From Bryum argenteum (taxonomy: Eukaryota > Streptophyta > Bryopsida > Bryales > Bryaceae), in the NCBI GenBank assembly GCA_037043015.1, contig CM073330.1, forward strand, positions 3,249,263 through 3,313,262: a DNA stretch of 64,000 nucleotides, read 5' to 3'. The position numbers and the translations under genes are program-made. Positions 13,320 through 23,200 of this stretch are shown piece by piece (position 1 is the first letter of the stretch; each line of letters opens with the position of its first letter). The notes under the pieces were generated by a model. That model did not search any database, was not told the DNA's origin, and saw nothing but the letters and a program-made list of their open reading frames with translations.

Positions 13320-13840
13320 GGACATGCAGTCAATAGCCCAAGGAATGCAGCCAAGAGGCCAGGAGATGCAGCCAAGATCCCAGGAGATGCAGCCAAGATC
13401 CCAGGAGATGCAGCCAAGACCCCAGGAGATGCCGCTAAGAAGCCAGGAGATGCCGCCAAGACCCCAGGACATGCAGCCGAGACCCCAGGAGATGCAGCCG
13501 ACACCCCGGGAGATGCAGCCGACACCCCAGAGATGCAAACAGACCCCAGAGACGCAATGAGACCCCAGGAGATGCAGCCGAGACCCCAGGAGATGCAAAT
13601 GAGACCCCAGAGATGCAAAATGACACCCTGGAGATGCAACCGACACCCCAGAGATGCAAAAGACACCCCATGAGATGCAAAAATTTGACACCCCAGAGAT
13701 GCAAATGAGACCCTGGAGATGCAAATGAGACCCCAGAGATGCGGCCGAGACCCCAGAGATGCAAATTGACCCCAGAGAGATGCAAACACCCCAGAGATGC
13801 AAATGACACCCTGAGAGATGCAACCAAGAGAGAGACAAAC
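13320..13840 (+). repeat. GAGATGCAGCCGAGACCCCAG-type minisatellite at the end of pol
   Basis: About 25 variants of a unit of roughly 20-24 bp, GAGATGCAGCCGAGACCCCAG, follow the integrase. In one frame they read QEMQPRPQEMQPRSQ. Unit length and sequence become irregular towards the right. It lies inside the Gypsy element and probably forms a variable C-terminal tail of the polyprotein. No domain is visible. Confidence 0.8.
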
Positions 13841-14974
13841 AGCAGACGAAAAATGCCAGATAGTCACCGGGAGACCAAGGCGATCAATCGGGAGGCTGGA
13901 CAATCACCGAACTCGGGAGCAAAGAATCAAAAGGCCCGGAGAAGCAGTCGACATACCAGGACAAGTCCCTGGGAGGCCAGCTAAAACACTTGGGAAGCCA
14001 GAAGACATACCCGGGAGGCCATGACAAACACCCAGGAGGCAAGGAAGAACATTTGGGAAGCCAGGAAAAGCACCCACAAGGCCACTAGATAAAGTTTTAG
14101 TGAGACAGATAGTAGACAAAAAGTAGAGAGAAAAGGAGGTGAGAAAGTAGGTGAGAAAGTAGATAAAAAGTAGACAAAAAAGTAGACAAAAAGTTGATGA
14201 AGTAGCTGAAGTTTGTAAAAAAAAAAAAAAGAATCGCAAAAGATGCGTAGAATCTGCGATTCAGAATCGCGATCACGGTAACTACAAATGACAACAGCTA
14301 CTATTCCTACCTAGCAGCGGAAATGTCGAGGGAAAAAGAAGAAGCGGTGGTTGTGCATGCGGTGGCGGCAATTGCGCATGCAGGAGTTGCGGTAGCAGCG
14401 GAAGACGAATTGGCGGTGCATGCGGTGGGAGTGCTCAAGGTCGTGAAGGAGATCAAGACCTATTCCGAGGATCAAGAGAGGACCAGCAGATACTTAATGA
14501 GGTTTGTGGAAATTACCCTACTTTTGTTTACTGGTCAGATGGAGAGCAGGAAGAGGAGGAGGACCAGTTACTACTACAATTCAGGCAGTCTGTCGACGGG
14601 GCAGGAGCTTCTTGCAGTGCCCCGGACACTATTTTAGACATTGGGACCGAGATATTGGGAGGTCCAAGCGAAGCAACACCAGTGATGGAGAGCATACCTG
14701 CAACCACCATCGATCTCGTGCCATCGTGGAGCGGACAAGCAAAAGAACACCGGAGTATCGGCATCACTGGGAGCGGTCAAAGGCGTGACCAGGAGTATAT
14801 GACTGCTTAGTAGTATTCACTACATACTTGATAGAACAATATTCCAAGTATGGGTTTTCATTTGTGTGAGGCATGTTTTTTTTACATTTTATTTTATTTG
14901 TTGTTTAACCCGGTTATTACATTTTAACCCGTAGAAGAACATCTGAGGGCAGATGTAAACCAAAAGGGGGATAA
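13841..14974 (+). other. Gypsy 3' untranslated region before the right LTR
   Basis: This contains a run of GTAGACAAAAAGT repeats (14100-14200), an A tract near 14220, an Ala/Glu/Val-rich short frame (14323-14640) that I do not recognise, and the polypurine tract AAAAGGGGG. I saw no envelope-like features such as a signal peptide or membrane segment. Confidence 0.6.
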
Positions 14975-15738
14975 TGTTAACTGGGGATTTACCTAGCCAG
15001 TAAAAGAGTAGATCTGCTAGTAGCCTATTAAGACCACTAGACTTTAGAGTCCTGGGATGAAATCCTGTTCTGGGATGAAATCCTGTTCTGGGATGAAATC
15101 CTGTCCTGGGATGAAATCCTGTCCTGGGATGAAATCCTGTTCTGGGATGAAATCCTGTCCTGGGATGAAATCCTGTCTTGGGATGAAATCCTGTCCTGGG
15201 ATGAAATCCTGTCCTGGGATGAAATCCTGTCCTGGGATGAAATCTTCTCCTGGGATGAAATCATGTGGATGGATGAAGGCGGCTAGGGTTGGAGATTAGG
15301 GTTTGGCGGCCAGGGGTTTGGAGGAGTTTTGGAGCTCTCTCTCTCGTGCTGGAGCTAGGTGTGTGTGTGTGTGTGGAGTGTTGGATAGTGACAGGAACTA
15401 CGGCTTAGGGCAGTTCATGGTACCTGGAAGGACCAGGTAGCACTGCCAGGGCAGGAAATGCTTGTACCACTATCATTTTTTTCAATGACATTATGAAAGG
15501 ATTTGTATGTAAAGGTGTTAAACTTAAGTGTTGAGATTTCTGTGTTAGTGTTGGGAGCAGTATTGGGAGCAGTATTGAGAGCAGTATTGGGAGCAGTATT
15601 GAGAGCGATTATGAGCGATATTGAGAGCGATGATCGTGAGCGATATTGGGTGACAGTATATAGAATTTTTAGGGTTTCAGAGAGTTACAAAATCATAGGT
15701 AAGGTATTTGGAGGGGTATGAAGAATACCACTTTCACA
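14975..15738 (+). repeat. 3' LTR (764 bp)
   Basis: Same termini as the left LTR, TGTTAAC...TTTCACA, followed directly by the target duplication ATAAG. It has about 12 copies of the 18-bp unit against about 23 on the left, and slightly more GGGAGCAGTATT units near 15550. Otherwise it closely matches the left LTR. Confidence 0.92.
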
Positions 15739-15743
15739 ATAAG

Positions 15744-16319
15744 GAATGAGCATTTAATTGATGGCAGTGGTGGGGCTTGATTTTAAGGTAATTGCCTTGG
15801 TAAAAGGGACCCATGGCTTGACCGCCCATGTGGAGCATGAATGGGGTCCAACTAAATTGGGGGCCCCAGCAGCTCCGGCTCCTCCACATTGCAGGTTGTC
15901 TCCTGGCTCCCCTCCTGTTGGCGCCAGACCACGACTCCCTCTGCACCTTGCTCCCGTCTGCGTGGTCGGACCACCGTCGATGGCCTCCTCTGCAGTAGAC
16001 TCTCACATTTGCTGCTCTGATTCCCAACACAATTGTGGGCCACAGAAAGAAAAAAGAAAAAGAAAAAAAAGAAAGGTGTATGAGAATTTGAACATATGTT
16101 GGCAAAGAGGTTAGTAAGGGAGAGTGCTCAAAATCGGAGATGTATCAATAGTGGAGCACTATACTTCTTCGCTCATAGGTAGATAATAGCTTCTTCATTC
16201 AATAATCAATAGTAGCATATACTCACAGAAAAAATTATAGAGTGCAAAATTAGAGCACCATGATTTTAGAAACACCTACATTTTTTTACTAATAAGGCCT
16301 CGCACAAACCTTTCTTAAA
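15744..16319. other. No gene recognised
   Basis: A GC-rich patch (15840-16000) carries open frames on both strands, but neither resembles a known domain. The rest is AT-rich. Confidence 0.4.
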
Positions 16320-17050
16320 TTAAAGGTGAGTCATAGGAGGGACGGGCTTGCCATGAAGGTTATAGTTTGTTATGCAATCAAGATAGATGATATACATGTT
16401 TAACACTGAAACATCGAGGAGGGAAAAGAAAATTCTGTGCCACCACTTATGTGAACGCACGTGGTAAGAATATGATGCTCTCAACTCGTCAGCTACATTG
16501 ACGCCACGCATGTGCGTAGTGTACTCCAGTAGTATAGATGAAGTCTGGATTTGCGGTCGAAACATACCGTCACGTCGAGGGACCGTTACAACTCTCTTAC
16601 ACAGAGCCTGAATAGGGTTACTATGAGTAGATATGAGCAGGACATGTTTCTTGTCTTTCCACATTACACAAGAAATTGTCCCACTCACGTGCATTCTGCA
16701 CAAAATAGTGCCATGAGCCACGTTGTTGAAAGACTTGAGATTCCTGAAAGCTGTAGGGAGGCCCACACAGTTGCAACGGACAGTACCAGAAGAATAGACA
16801 CCTCGGGAAAGAAGAGTAGTAAACAAGCCTATACTAGAAAAAAAATTGTCTACAGTAACAACATGTCCAACATTCCAACAATCCTCAAGTAGCCTTACTA
16901 CTACATTGTTAGCCAATCTAGCATCACCACTAATAGACACTTCTGGAGGAGGAGGGGGTACATCTTCCTTTCCAAAGTAAACCTCAAAATTCCAAACATA
17001 TTTGGCACTTACTTGCATTGTTGGTACTTGCTGAAAATGTGCCTCGGTGG
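16320..17050 (-). pseudogene. piggyBac-family transposase, C-terminal fragment
   Basis: The frame of about 230 residues carries piggyBac (DDE_Tnp_1_7) hallmarks in order: VVTVDNFFSSIGLF holding a catalytic Asp, YSSGTVRCN, VMWKDKKHVLLISTHSNP, MRGVNVADELRASYSYHVRS holding the later Asp, and KWWHRIFFSLLD. The family's normal length is about 500-600 residues. Here the N-terminal part, with the first catalytic Asp, and the C-terminal Cys-rich domain are not visible. It would act by TTAA-specific cut and paste. It fits the many TTAA-flanked MITEs in the window, but no TTAA ends were found around it. Probably a dead relic. Confidence 0.85.
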
Positions 17051-17059
17051 ACTGAGGTC

Positions 17060-18045
17060 TGAGGGAAGCATGACTGAAAATAGGAGATCACCGTCAATGC
17101 CATTGCACTCACAGTCACCGTCGCAACAAATGGCTAGTGGTAGCGAGGTTGAATCTGACAGTGCCTCACCTCAAGCACAACCATTGCTTCTACCACAACA
17201 ACCTAGTTTAAAACCAAGACCAAGGCCCCAAGGAACCTGAGCTGCGAAAGAGGATCATAGGAGCATGAAAAGTAGAGATGGTGCAATTCGAGCACAAGCT
17301 GTAGCCGCGAAGGAAATGGCGGATGCAATGAAGCGCAAAGTTGATATGCTCGAATTGAAGATCAAAACTTAATCATGCTCATGACTGCAGATGAAGCATG
17401 TATCATTAACAAAGATGCTCGAGAGTGGGTCATTCTGAAGAGGCGGATGGAGCTTCGAAAGTTGCTAAGAATGCTTGCCGACGAAGAGGAGTTTGACCTA
17501 CAGGAAGGACCACAGATCACCGGAGGAGCAATGGCTGGTAATAGCGACGGTTCGAGCTCGCTACAGTGAGTGCAAGTTGAGAGGGGCCAGCGATTGGCAT
17601 GCCCATCACACTAGCGGCGTCGCAATACCGGAGGCATTTTTGGTGGATGAGTCTCCAGCCGATCGAGACTCCCATTGCAGCTTGTCACTCTCGATTGCCT
17701 GTTGCTCCCAACATCTGAATTATCGCCTATCTCCAAATCCGTCACCTGTCGCTCGAGATCTTTATCTCATCACGAGTGGATTCCAACATCAGGAAGATCA
17801 AGTGCCATCGACATCAATAACTTTAGCAATACACCTACACCTTCACCTACATCGGAAGAGCCTGCTGATTGGTATGGTGGATTGTAACTGAGTTTGAGAA
17901 GTAGCAATTCACAAAATGTTAGTGTTCAGTGGGGCACTGAGAATGTCGAGCATAACTCGTCCCAAAGCCAAGGCACACAAAATTGGTTTGATAGAGAAGA
18001 GGAAGAGTCACAATGCGATCTCAATTTGAATACAATTTTTTTCTA
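17060..18045 (+). pseudogene. Possible Harbinger ORF1-like accessory gene, decayed
   Basis: Forward frames here hold a Ser/Gln/Pro-rich stretch (17079-17240), then a charged helical stretch around QAVAAKEMADAMKRKVDML (about 17290-17370), and a shifted continuation MLMTADEACIINKDAREWV (17375). Near 18040 an acidic tail, WFDREEEESQC, ends at a stop. PIF/Harbinger elements often carry a Myb-like ORF1 next to and divergent from the transposase, and this lies divergent to the transposase at 18174-19328. An in-frame TGA follows the first part and a frame change lies near 17370. The assignment rests on position and composition, since I see no clear Myb helix. Confidence 0.4.
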
Positions 18046-18173
18046 GTATATGCTATCACCTTTGAGCTTCTATAGATCCTCAATCAAATCCCCTCTCAAA
18101 CTAAAATGCTCAATCATATTGATTCTCTAGTTGTTGAGTTCGCGCAACAAGATCTTGGAAGGATAGGCCTCTT

Positions 18174-19328
18174 CTAACTTGTACTTGCTCTTAAGTGGTT
18201 ATAAAGTAAAGGCTGTAATCCCTCCTCTCCACTTTCATTTTCCACTATCATGTTGTGTAGTATAATACATGCTTGCATTATGTCTTGCTGTCTTGCATAG
18301 TGTTTGTGTCCCATTGTCTAGATACAAGGATTTGCAATAATTGCAAATCTCGCTTGAAGGACTCCAAAACATCTCTCTACATCTTTGCGTGCGGCCTCTT
18401 GCATCTTTGCATAGTGTGAGCGTTACTCATTTTGAGGATAGTGTATTGTTTTCAAAAAGCAACTCCATGGCGGATAAATCCCATCTGCTAAACGATAGTA
18501 CCTAGAGTATTGTTTACCGTTCACCTCAAACACAATTCCCTCTGAAGCGCCCTGCAACAAATTATTGACAAATGAAGACCTATTCAACACCTTCAAGTCA
18601 TTGTTAGACCCCGCCACTCCAAAAAATGCGTGCCACATCCACAAATCTTGAGTTGCAATGGCTTCAAGAATAATTGATCTTTGCTTATCCTTGTCTTGGA
18701 AGTGCCCTGCCCAAGCCACCGGACAATTTTTCCAAGCCCAATGTATGCAATCGATTGACCGGAACATCCCCGGAAACCCCCTCTCTTCATTGATCCGCAT
18801 GTGCCTCGCAATGTCATCGCGAGTTGGTTGCCGCAAGTATTGGCTCCCAAAAACGGCCCTAATTGCTCTAACATATCTCTTCATTGCCTCTATCGCCGTT
18901 GACTTGCTAAGTCTACAATACTCATCTACCAAATCTGCAGAAACACCGTACGCCAAAATATGCTAAGCAGTTCTGTACTTTTGGTGGCTAGATAAATCCA
19001 AAGCTCCCGCACAATTATGCTTCTGAACAAAATAGGGATCGAAATGGCAAACGACATCCATAACTCTCAAAAACAAATCACGTTGCATTCGGTAACGCCG
19101 ACGAAAAATTTCAGGACCATAAATAGGCTCATCTGCAAAATAATCCTTCATCATTCTCTCATGCCCTTCAAGATGCGACATGTTAATGTTGGGTCCCTTT
19201 CCTGGCCTTGATCCACTACCTCCATTCCTCTCAACCTCCTCACTTTGCACACCCAACCCTGAAAGGAAACCTTGAAGCACTATATCATCTTCTTGATCAT
19301 CCTCCCAAAAGTCCCTCTTCTGCTTCAA
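18174..19328 (-). pseudogene. PIF/Harbinger DDE transposase with three in-frame stops
   Basis: A single minus-strand frame runs about 385 codons from ATG 19328 to TAG 18174. Motifs in order are YGPEIFRRRYRMQRDLFLR, MFRSIDCIHWAWKNCP (first Asp), GVAGSNNDLKVLN (second Asp), ADGIYPPWSCF, and EAARKDVERCFGVLQARFAI (catalytic Glu). The C-terminal part ACIILHNMIVEN is typical of the family. The length matches full Harbinger transposases. Three codons are stops: TAG at about 18961, TAA at 18423-18425 and a TAG near 18311. I see no frameshift in this frame, so decay was by point change. Harbinger nucleases make TTA/TWA target duplications, as at the MITE at 20941. Confidence 0.88.
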
Positions 19329-20937
19329 TAGTCTCTTTCTCCACTCAGACTGTCAGACATCGTGAAAGAATACAAGGCGAACATATGCAACAATGGAAGT
19401 TTGCAAGGGATTATGGGGAAGGGCGGGCACAACAAAACAGCTATTAGGAGGAGGAGCTCAGCCCGGTGCTCAGATCGGAGAGATGAAGGGGGAGTTCCTA
19501 GAAGGCTAGAACCTCCCAAATGGCGTGCGGGGCCCCTAGTTGGTGGGGCATCAATCTACTTAGCGTGTCAGGCCCAAGCACGGCCCCGCCAATCCGTCCT
19601 TTCAGCCCAGTGCCCGGATCGCCATTGGTGGCGATGTTTTTACGGCAGCTGAACTGATCACAGCCTTGCGGAGATTGCACAATCGGTCGAAAGGAATTCC
19701 AGAAATTCTACAACTGATCGATAGATCTACTCAAGGAATCAAATAATGATATTTTAAAATAATACCATTATTGCTTACCATTATTGTACAGAATAGCGTA
19801 CATGATTCACAACATTGAAAGGCTCTTGAAAGTTTATAATATTAGCAATATCTTAGTTTTGATTTTAACTCCTGAATGGTTTGACTCATGCGTAGTAAAA
19901 GTGGCACATTCTCACAAGAAGTTTCATAAATGGAAAAAGGTAAGTCTTTCAGATTGCAACTGTACAATCTTGTAGACGGTAGGCATATTATGCATCATGT
20001 GAGTTAAATTATCAGTAATGAGACTTCATATATTGCGAGATCATAACGTATTAGTAATCAAAAACATCACAAAGTCTTAACATTCTCACTTTGAAATGAA
20101 ATTCTACCAATAGACTTATTGCAATGAAAGTAGAGACAACTACAAAGAGGTTTTGTCAATTTTATCTCAATAAAACCTTTGCTAAAAAAAAATCACCAAA
20201 AAAAATCCTTTGCTCATGTAGTAGCCTTGCATTAGTAAAAATTGCCACAAAATTTACAAGGAAAAAAAGCCCAAAACTAGACCCCTTACCCCTTTCACTA
20301 AAAATACATGCCATGTCTTCCTCACACCCTGGATGAGTTTGAGGTTTCTCTTAGTCACTATACTAGAGTCATATTAGTATCCAACCCAACAAACAATATT
20401 GAAATTCAACAGTAGGTGAATGAGAAACAACTTCTCAAAACACATGTATTTTTTGTTTTAAAAGTTCAATAGAGAAACATCATTGCAAATCCAGTACCTA
20501 ATTAATTCAAATCAAAAATCTTCCAATTAAAAAGTTGTTGGATTTCATCTTGAGAACATACTTATACTTACTGAGAAAAAAAAAAGAAAAAAAGAAAAAA
20601 AAAAGAAAAAAGAAAAAAGAAAATTGAATTGTACATGATCGGTTTGAAAGGGTAAATTATGCCCCATGTTTGAAAACTCAAAAATATGCGCTCCCTTCAC
20701 TAAAATGCATGCCATAAATCAATAACTTGTACGACTGTGCGATATTTACCACATACTAGAGTGGATTTGGGACCTGGCAACCCATGGTCGTGTTTTTATC
20801 CAAAACAAACTCTCGATGAATAAGTTATGGCTCTTTAAAGTTGCTACCTTCAATCATATTTTCAAAATTCCTTAAAATTGTGTTGAATTTTCGCCATTTG
20901 ACCACCGAAGTATACATCGACTGCCATGGGAACACCC
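19329..20937. other. No gene recognised; AG-rich tract
   Basis: 19400-19680 is GC-richer and may be the outer part of the Harbinger element, but no terminal repeat could be fixed. From 19740 the sequence is AT-rich. At about 20578-20622 there is an A-rich polypurine run of AAAAAAG units. Confidence 0.4.
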
Positions 20938-20940
20938 TTA

Positions 20941-21414
20941 GAGCATCCGCTGCCTTACACTGCAAACGGTCCCGCTGAGGTTGTGAGCGGGCCCGGCCAA
21001 GGAAAGTGTGCCGCAACGGCACTATGCCAACGGTCGGCAAAAAGGCGGGCTCGTCAAATGAAGTGGTTTTGACACCAACTTGATGTCACTTGACGGGGTC
21101 ACGGTACAGCCTCAGGAACCACGTCCAGGATATCCGCATCGCCGCAGCACTGCCGGAAGGGACGGAAAAGGTGAGCCTGAGGAGCAGATTCTGTGCAGAG
21201 GAGCTCTGATTGGCTGCAACTGTGGAACCAAAAACTGATCATGTACTCAACTTGGCTTGTCCATTTCGCTGGAGAGTGGAGACACTGACCCTATAGCCAG
21301 CCACGGGTGCGGAGGGACACACACCATCGGAGCTACACGATAAACAGGGACTCATTATTGCACGCCAAAAACCACTTACCGAGTCATTTTACAGGGTATA
21401 CGCAGCGGATGCTC
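20941..21414. mobile_element. Harbinger-type MITE (474 bp) with TTA duplication
   Basis: Perfect 13-bp inverted ends GAGCATCCGCTGC and GCAGCGGATGCTC are flanked by TTA on both sides (20938-20940 and 21415-21417). A 3-bp TTA duplication with a GAGCATC-type end is the known pattern of PIF/Harbinger (Tourist-like) MITEs. The interior is GC-rich and non-coding. The decayed transposase 1.6 kb to the left belongs to the same superfamily, but shared termini could not be shown. Confidence 0.85.
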
Positions 21415-21469
21415 TTAACAAATAGACAACTTCTTCAACAACCGAACTCACAAGTGACAAATCAGGCTA

Positions 21470-21592
21470 GAACAGTGTAACCACCTTCTTTTCGCACGAC
21501 CTTCGATAAGGGATAAACGTCAGCCGCCTAAGAACAGTGTAACCACCTTCTTTTCGCACGACCTTCGATGAGGGATAAACGTCAGCCGCCTA
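21470..21592. repeat. Two tandem copies of a 61-bp unit
   Basis: The unit, containing GAACAGTGTAACCACCTTCT and ending AAACGTCAGCCGCCTA, occurs twice head to tail with one substitution (GATAAGGG against GATGAGGG). The near identity shows a recent local duplication. Confidence 0.85.
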
Positions 21593-21887
21593 CAGTATGC
21601 AAGCATGTGTACAGTGCATCGGTATATTCTGAATACGGAATATCGGCGGAGGAGCCATGTAGGTCTGTCTGAACGTTGTAGGATCACTGTTAGTAGATTT
21701 GGAGTGTTGGTGGTTCAGAGTAGGTTCGACGATCTGACTCTGGAAATTATGCAGCCGCAGGCCATTAATGCTGTTCCGAATTTAGTGGGCATCTTTCTCG
21801 ACACTGCAGTAGCCATAAACAACGAGCGTCATGATCCATAATAGTTCCTTCAGTTGAGAGCTTGCCTCGGAACCTCAATTTCTTCTC

Positions 21888-22075
21888 ACGACATGACACT
21901 GTATTTCATGAGTCACGACATGACACTGTATTTCATGAGTCACGACATGACACTGTATTTCATGAGTCACGACATGACACTGTTTTTCATGAGTCACGAC
22001 ATGACACTGTTTTTCATGAGTCACGACATGACACTGTTTTTCATGAGTCACGACATGACACTGTATTTCATTTAT
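21888..22075. repeat. 27-bp minisatellite, about seven units
   Basis: CACGACATGACACTGTATTT followed by CATGAGT repeats about seven times, with TATTT/TTTTT variants. It is open on both strands and reads SHDMTLYFM on the plus strand. The paralogous locus near 29970 has a single GACACTGTTTTTCAT unit, so the array expanded after duplication. There is no sign that the frames are genes. Confidence 0.9.
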
Positions 22076-22541
22076 TACGTCAAAGTAGTTTTGAGCAAAT
22101 CTGGTGAGCAAGTTGCAAACGATTTGCCACTTATCATAGTAAGCTTGCTTGAGCTGAGCTCAACATGAGGTCAATCAAGAAGAATGACTTGAGATCTGAT
22201 GCCCTGAGCTGAATCTAGTACTCGATTCGTCTGTAGTCTCTTTCACTCTTTTCATATCCTTGTCATGAGATACTTTGTTAATGTCGGACTTAATTCGTAC
22301 TATCACTTTACTGCAAATATAAATGCTACATGTATGAAGTTTGTCGCCGTAGACTGTATTCAATTATACCTTAAAATGGTTGAATTTGATCTTTATGCAA
22401 ATCTACCGAGTCCATATATTCTATCTTCAACAAAATCTAGTATGAAGTATGCATGTGCAGAACTCATCAACCAGGTGGTTGATTAAAATTTGGTTAAAGA
22501 ATGATCATGACAAATACACAACCAATCAACACCATACTGAG

Positions 22542-22694
22542 CAGGGTTGTCTTATCAGACAAAATTCCTATTCATTTGTCACACACAACTTACATGAGAT
22601 GTACATTCGATAATTTGATGACGTCTTGGATGTACATCTCATCTAAATTGTGTCTGACAAATGAATAGGAAATTTGTCTGATAAGACAATCCTG
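22542..22694. mobile_element. hAT-type foldback MITE (153 bp)
   Basis: An 8-bp direct repeat ATACTGAG (22534-22541 and 22695-22702) flanks a near-perfect inverted repeat with arms of about 60 bp and a loop of about 30 bp. The ends are CAGGGTTGTCTTATCAGAC and its complement with one mismatch. An 8-bp duplication with CAGGG ends is the hAT pattern. The element is absent from the paralogous site near 30440. A transcript would fold into a long hairpin. Confidence 0.85.
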
Positions 22695-22763
22695 ATACTG
22701 AGCCGCTAGAATTCCAATCAGCTTCCAAACAGACCTCTGACTGTTACTACGACAAAATATGCC

Positions 22764-23190
22764 AGATTCCATTTTCGATGAACAAGTAGCACGCTGTCAA
22801 CGTTCACTTGGTGGATCTCTCAGCTACTGAACTTGAAGAAACACTGGGCGTTCAAAAATTCTGTGGGCTTCAGTCCAGTTTTTAGAGACTGCCCTGAGCT
22901 GAAGCAAGTTATTCACAGTGAGCTTAGATTTGATAATGGATTCTACCGCGGAAATAAAAATGCAAGACTCAAGCAAGAATATTTAGGCTGGACATATAGC
23001 AAGGAGACATGAACTAGACATCAATTTGATAGTGCTGCAGCAGAAGCAGGTTCGACGGTAACTGTCGCCAAGATCGTCGTCATCAGGCAGAGTATGAGTC
23101 GACATCTCGCTATCGATCTATTCAAGATCTCGTTAAGGAGGTCTCCATATCCGGTTGTAATTTTCGAGTTAGTGAAGAACTGCTAACTGT
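22764..23190 (-). pseudogene. F-box gene relic (N-terminal part)
   Basis: Read on the minus strand this matches the first third of the F-box gene at 30480-31904. Shared plus-strand strings include CGATGAA-AAGTAGCACGC-GTCAAC (22776, 31412), AAATGCAAGACTCA (22966, 31672), ATCGTCGTCATCAG against ATCGTCGTCTTCAG (23074, 31787) and CAACTCGCTATCTAT-like sequence (23100, 31812). Many indels leave no usable frame, and the kelch part is missing. Confidence 0.8.
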
Positions 23191-23200
23191 GTTTGCCATT

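Larger units (their letters stand above)
4802..15738 (+). mobile_element. Ty3/Gypsy LTR retrotransposon, structurally complete, coding part broken
   Basis: Two LTRs beginning TGTTAAC and ending TTTCACA bound the element, and a perfect 5-bp target duplication ATAAG lies outside (4797-4801 and 15739-15743). A purine-rich tract (AAAAGGGGGATAA) directly precedes the right LTR. A primer-binding-type segment beginning TTGGCGACC follows the left LTR. Domain order is gag, protease, reverse transcriptase, RNase H, integrase, which is Ty3/Gypsy order. No chromodomain or envelope frame was recognised. The LTRs are close to identical outside their internal minisatellite, so insertion is fairly recent. 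The pol part looks broken, with roughly three to five interruptions; it is treated here as a fossil. Confidence 0.93.
21604..23200 (-). repeat. Decayed tandem copy of the F-box locus, including its downstream flank
   Basis: Collinear similarity in the same orientation links this segment to 29690-31900. Shared blocks include ATTAATG-GTTC near 21765 and 29835, ATGAGGTCAATCAAG against ATGAGGTTGATCAAG (22166, 30100), TATTCAATTAT against TATTCAACTAT (22358, 30282), and AACCAGGTG near 22470 and 30393. The last part matches the F-box coding region. Divergence is high and most of the coding body is deleted, so the duplication is old. A minisatellite and a hAT MITE lie within this copy only. Confidence 0.75.

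Noticed and set aside
13097-13903. Long minus-strand frames rich in Ser, Leu, Gly and Cys opposite the Gypsy tail
   Set aside because: They are antisense to the GAGATGCAGCCGAGACCCCAG repeat, and three overlapping frames are open because the unit is roughly frame-neutral.
15758-16114. Opposed 118- and 123-codon frames
   Set aside because: Both arise in one GC-rich patch and neither has motifs or splice signals supporting a gene.
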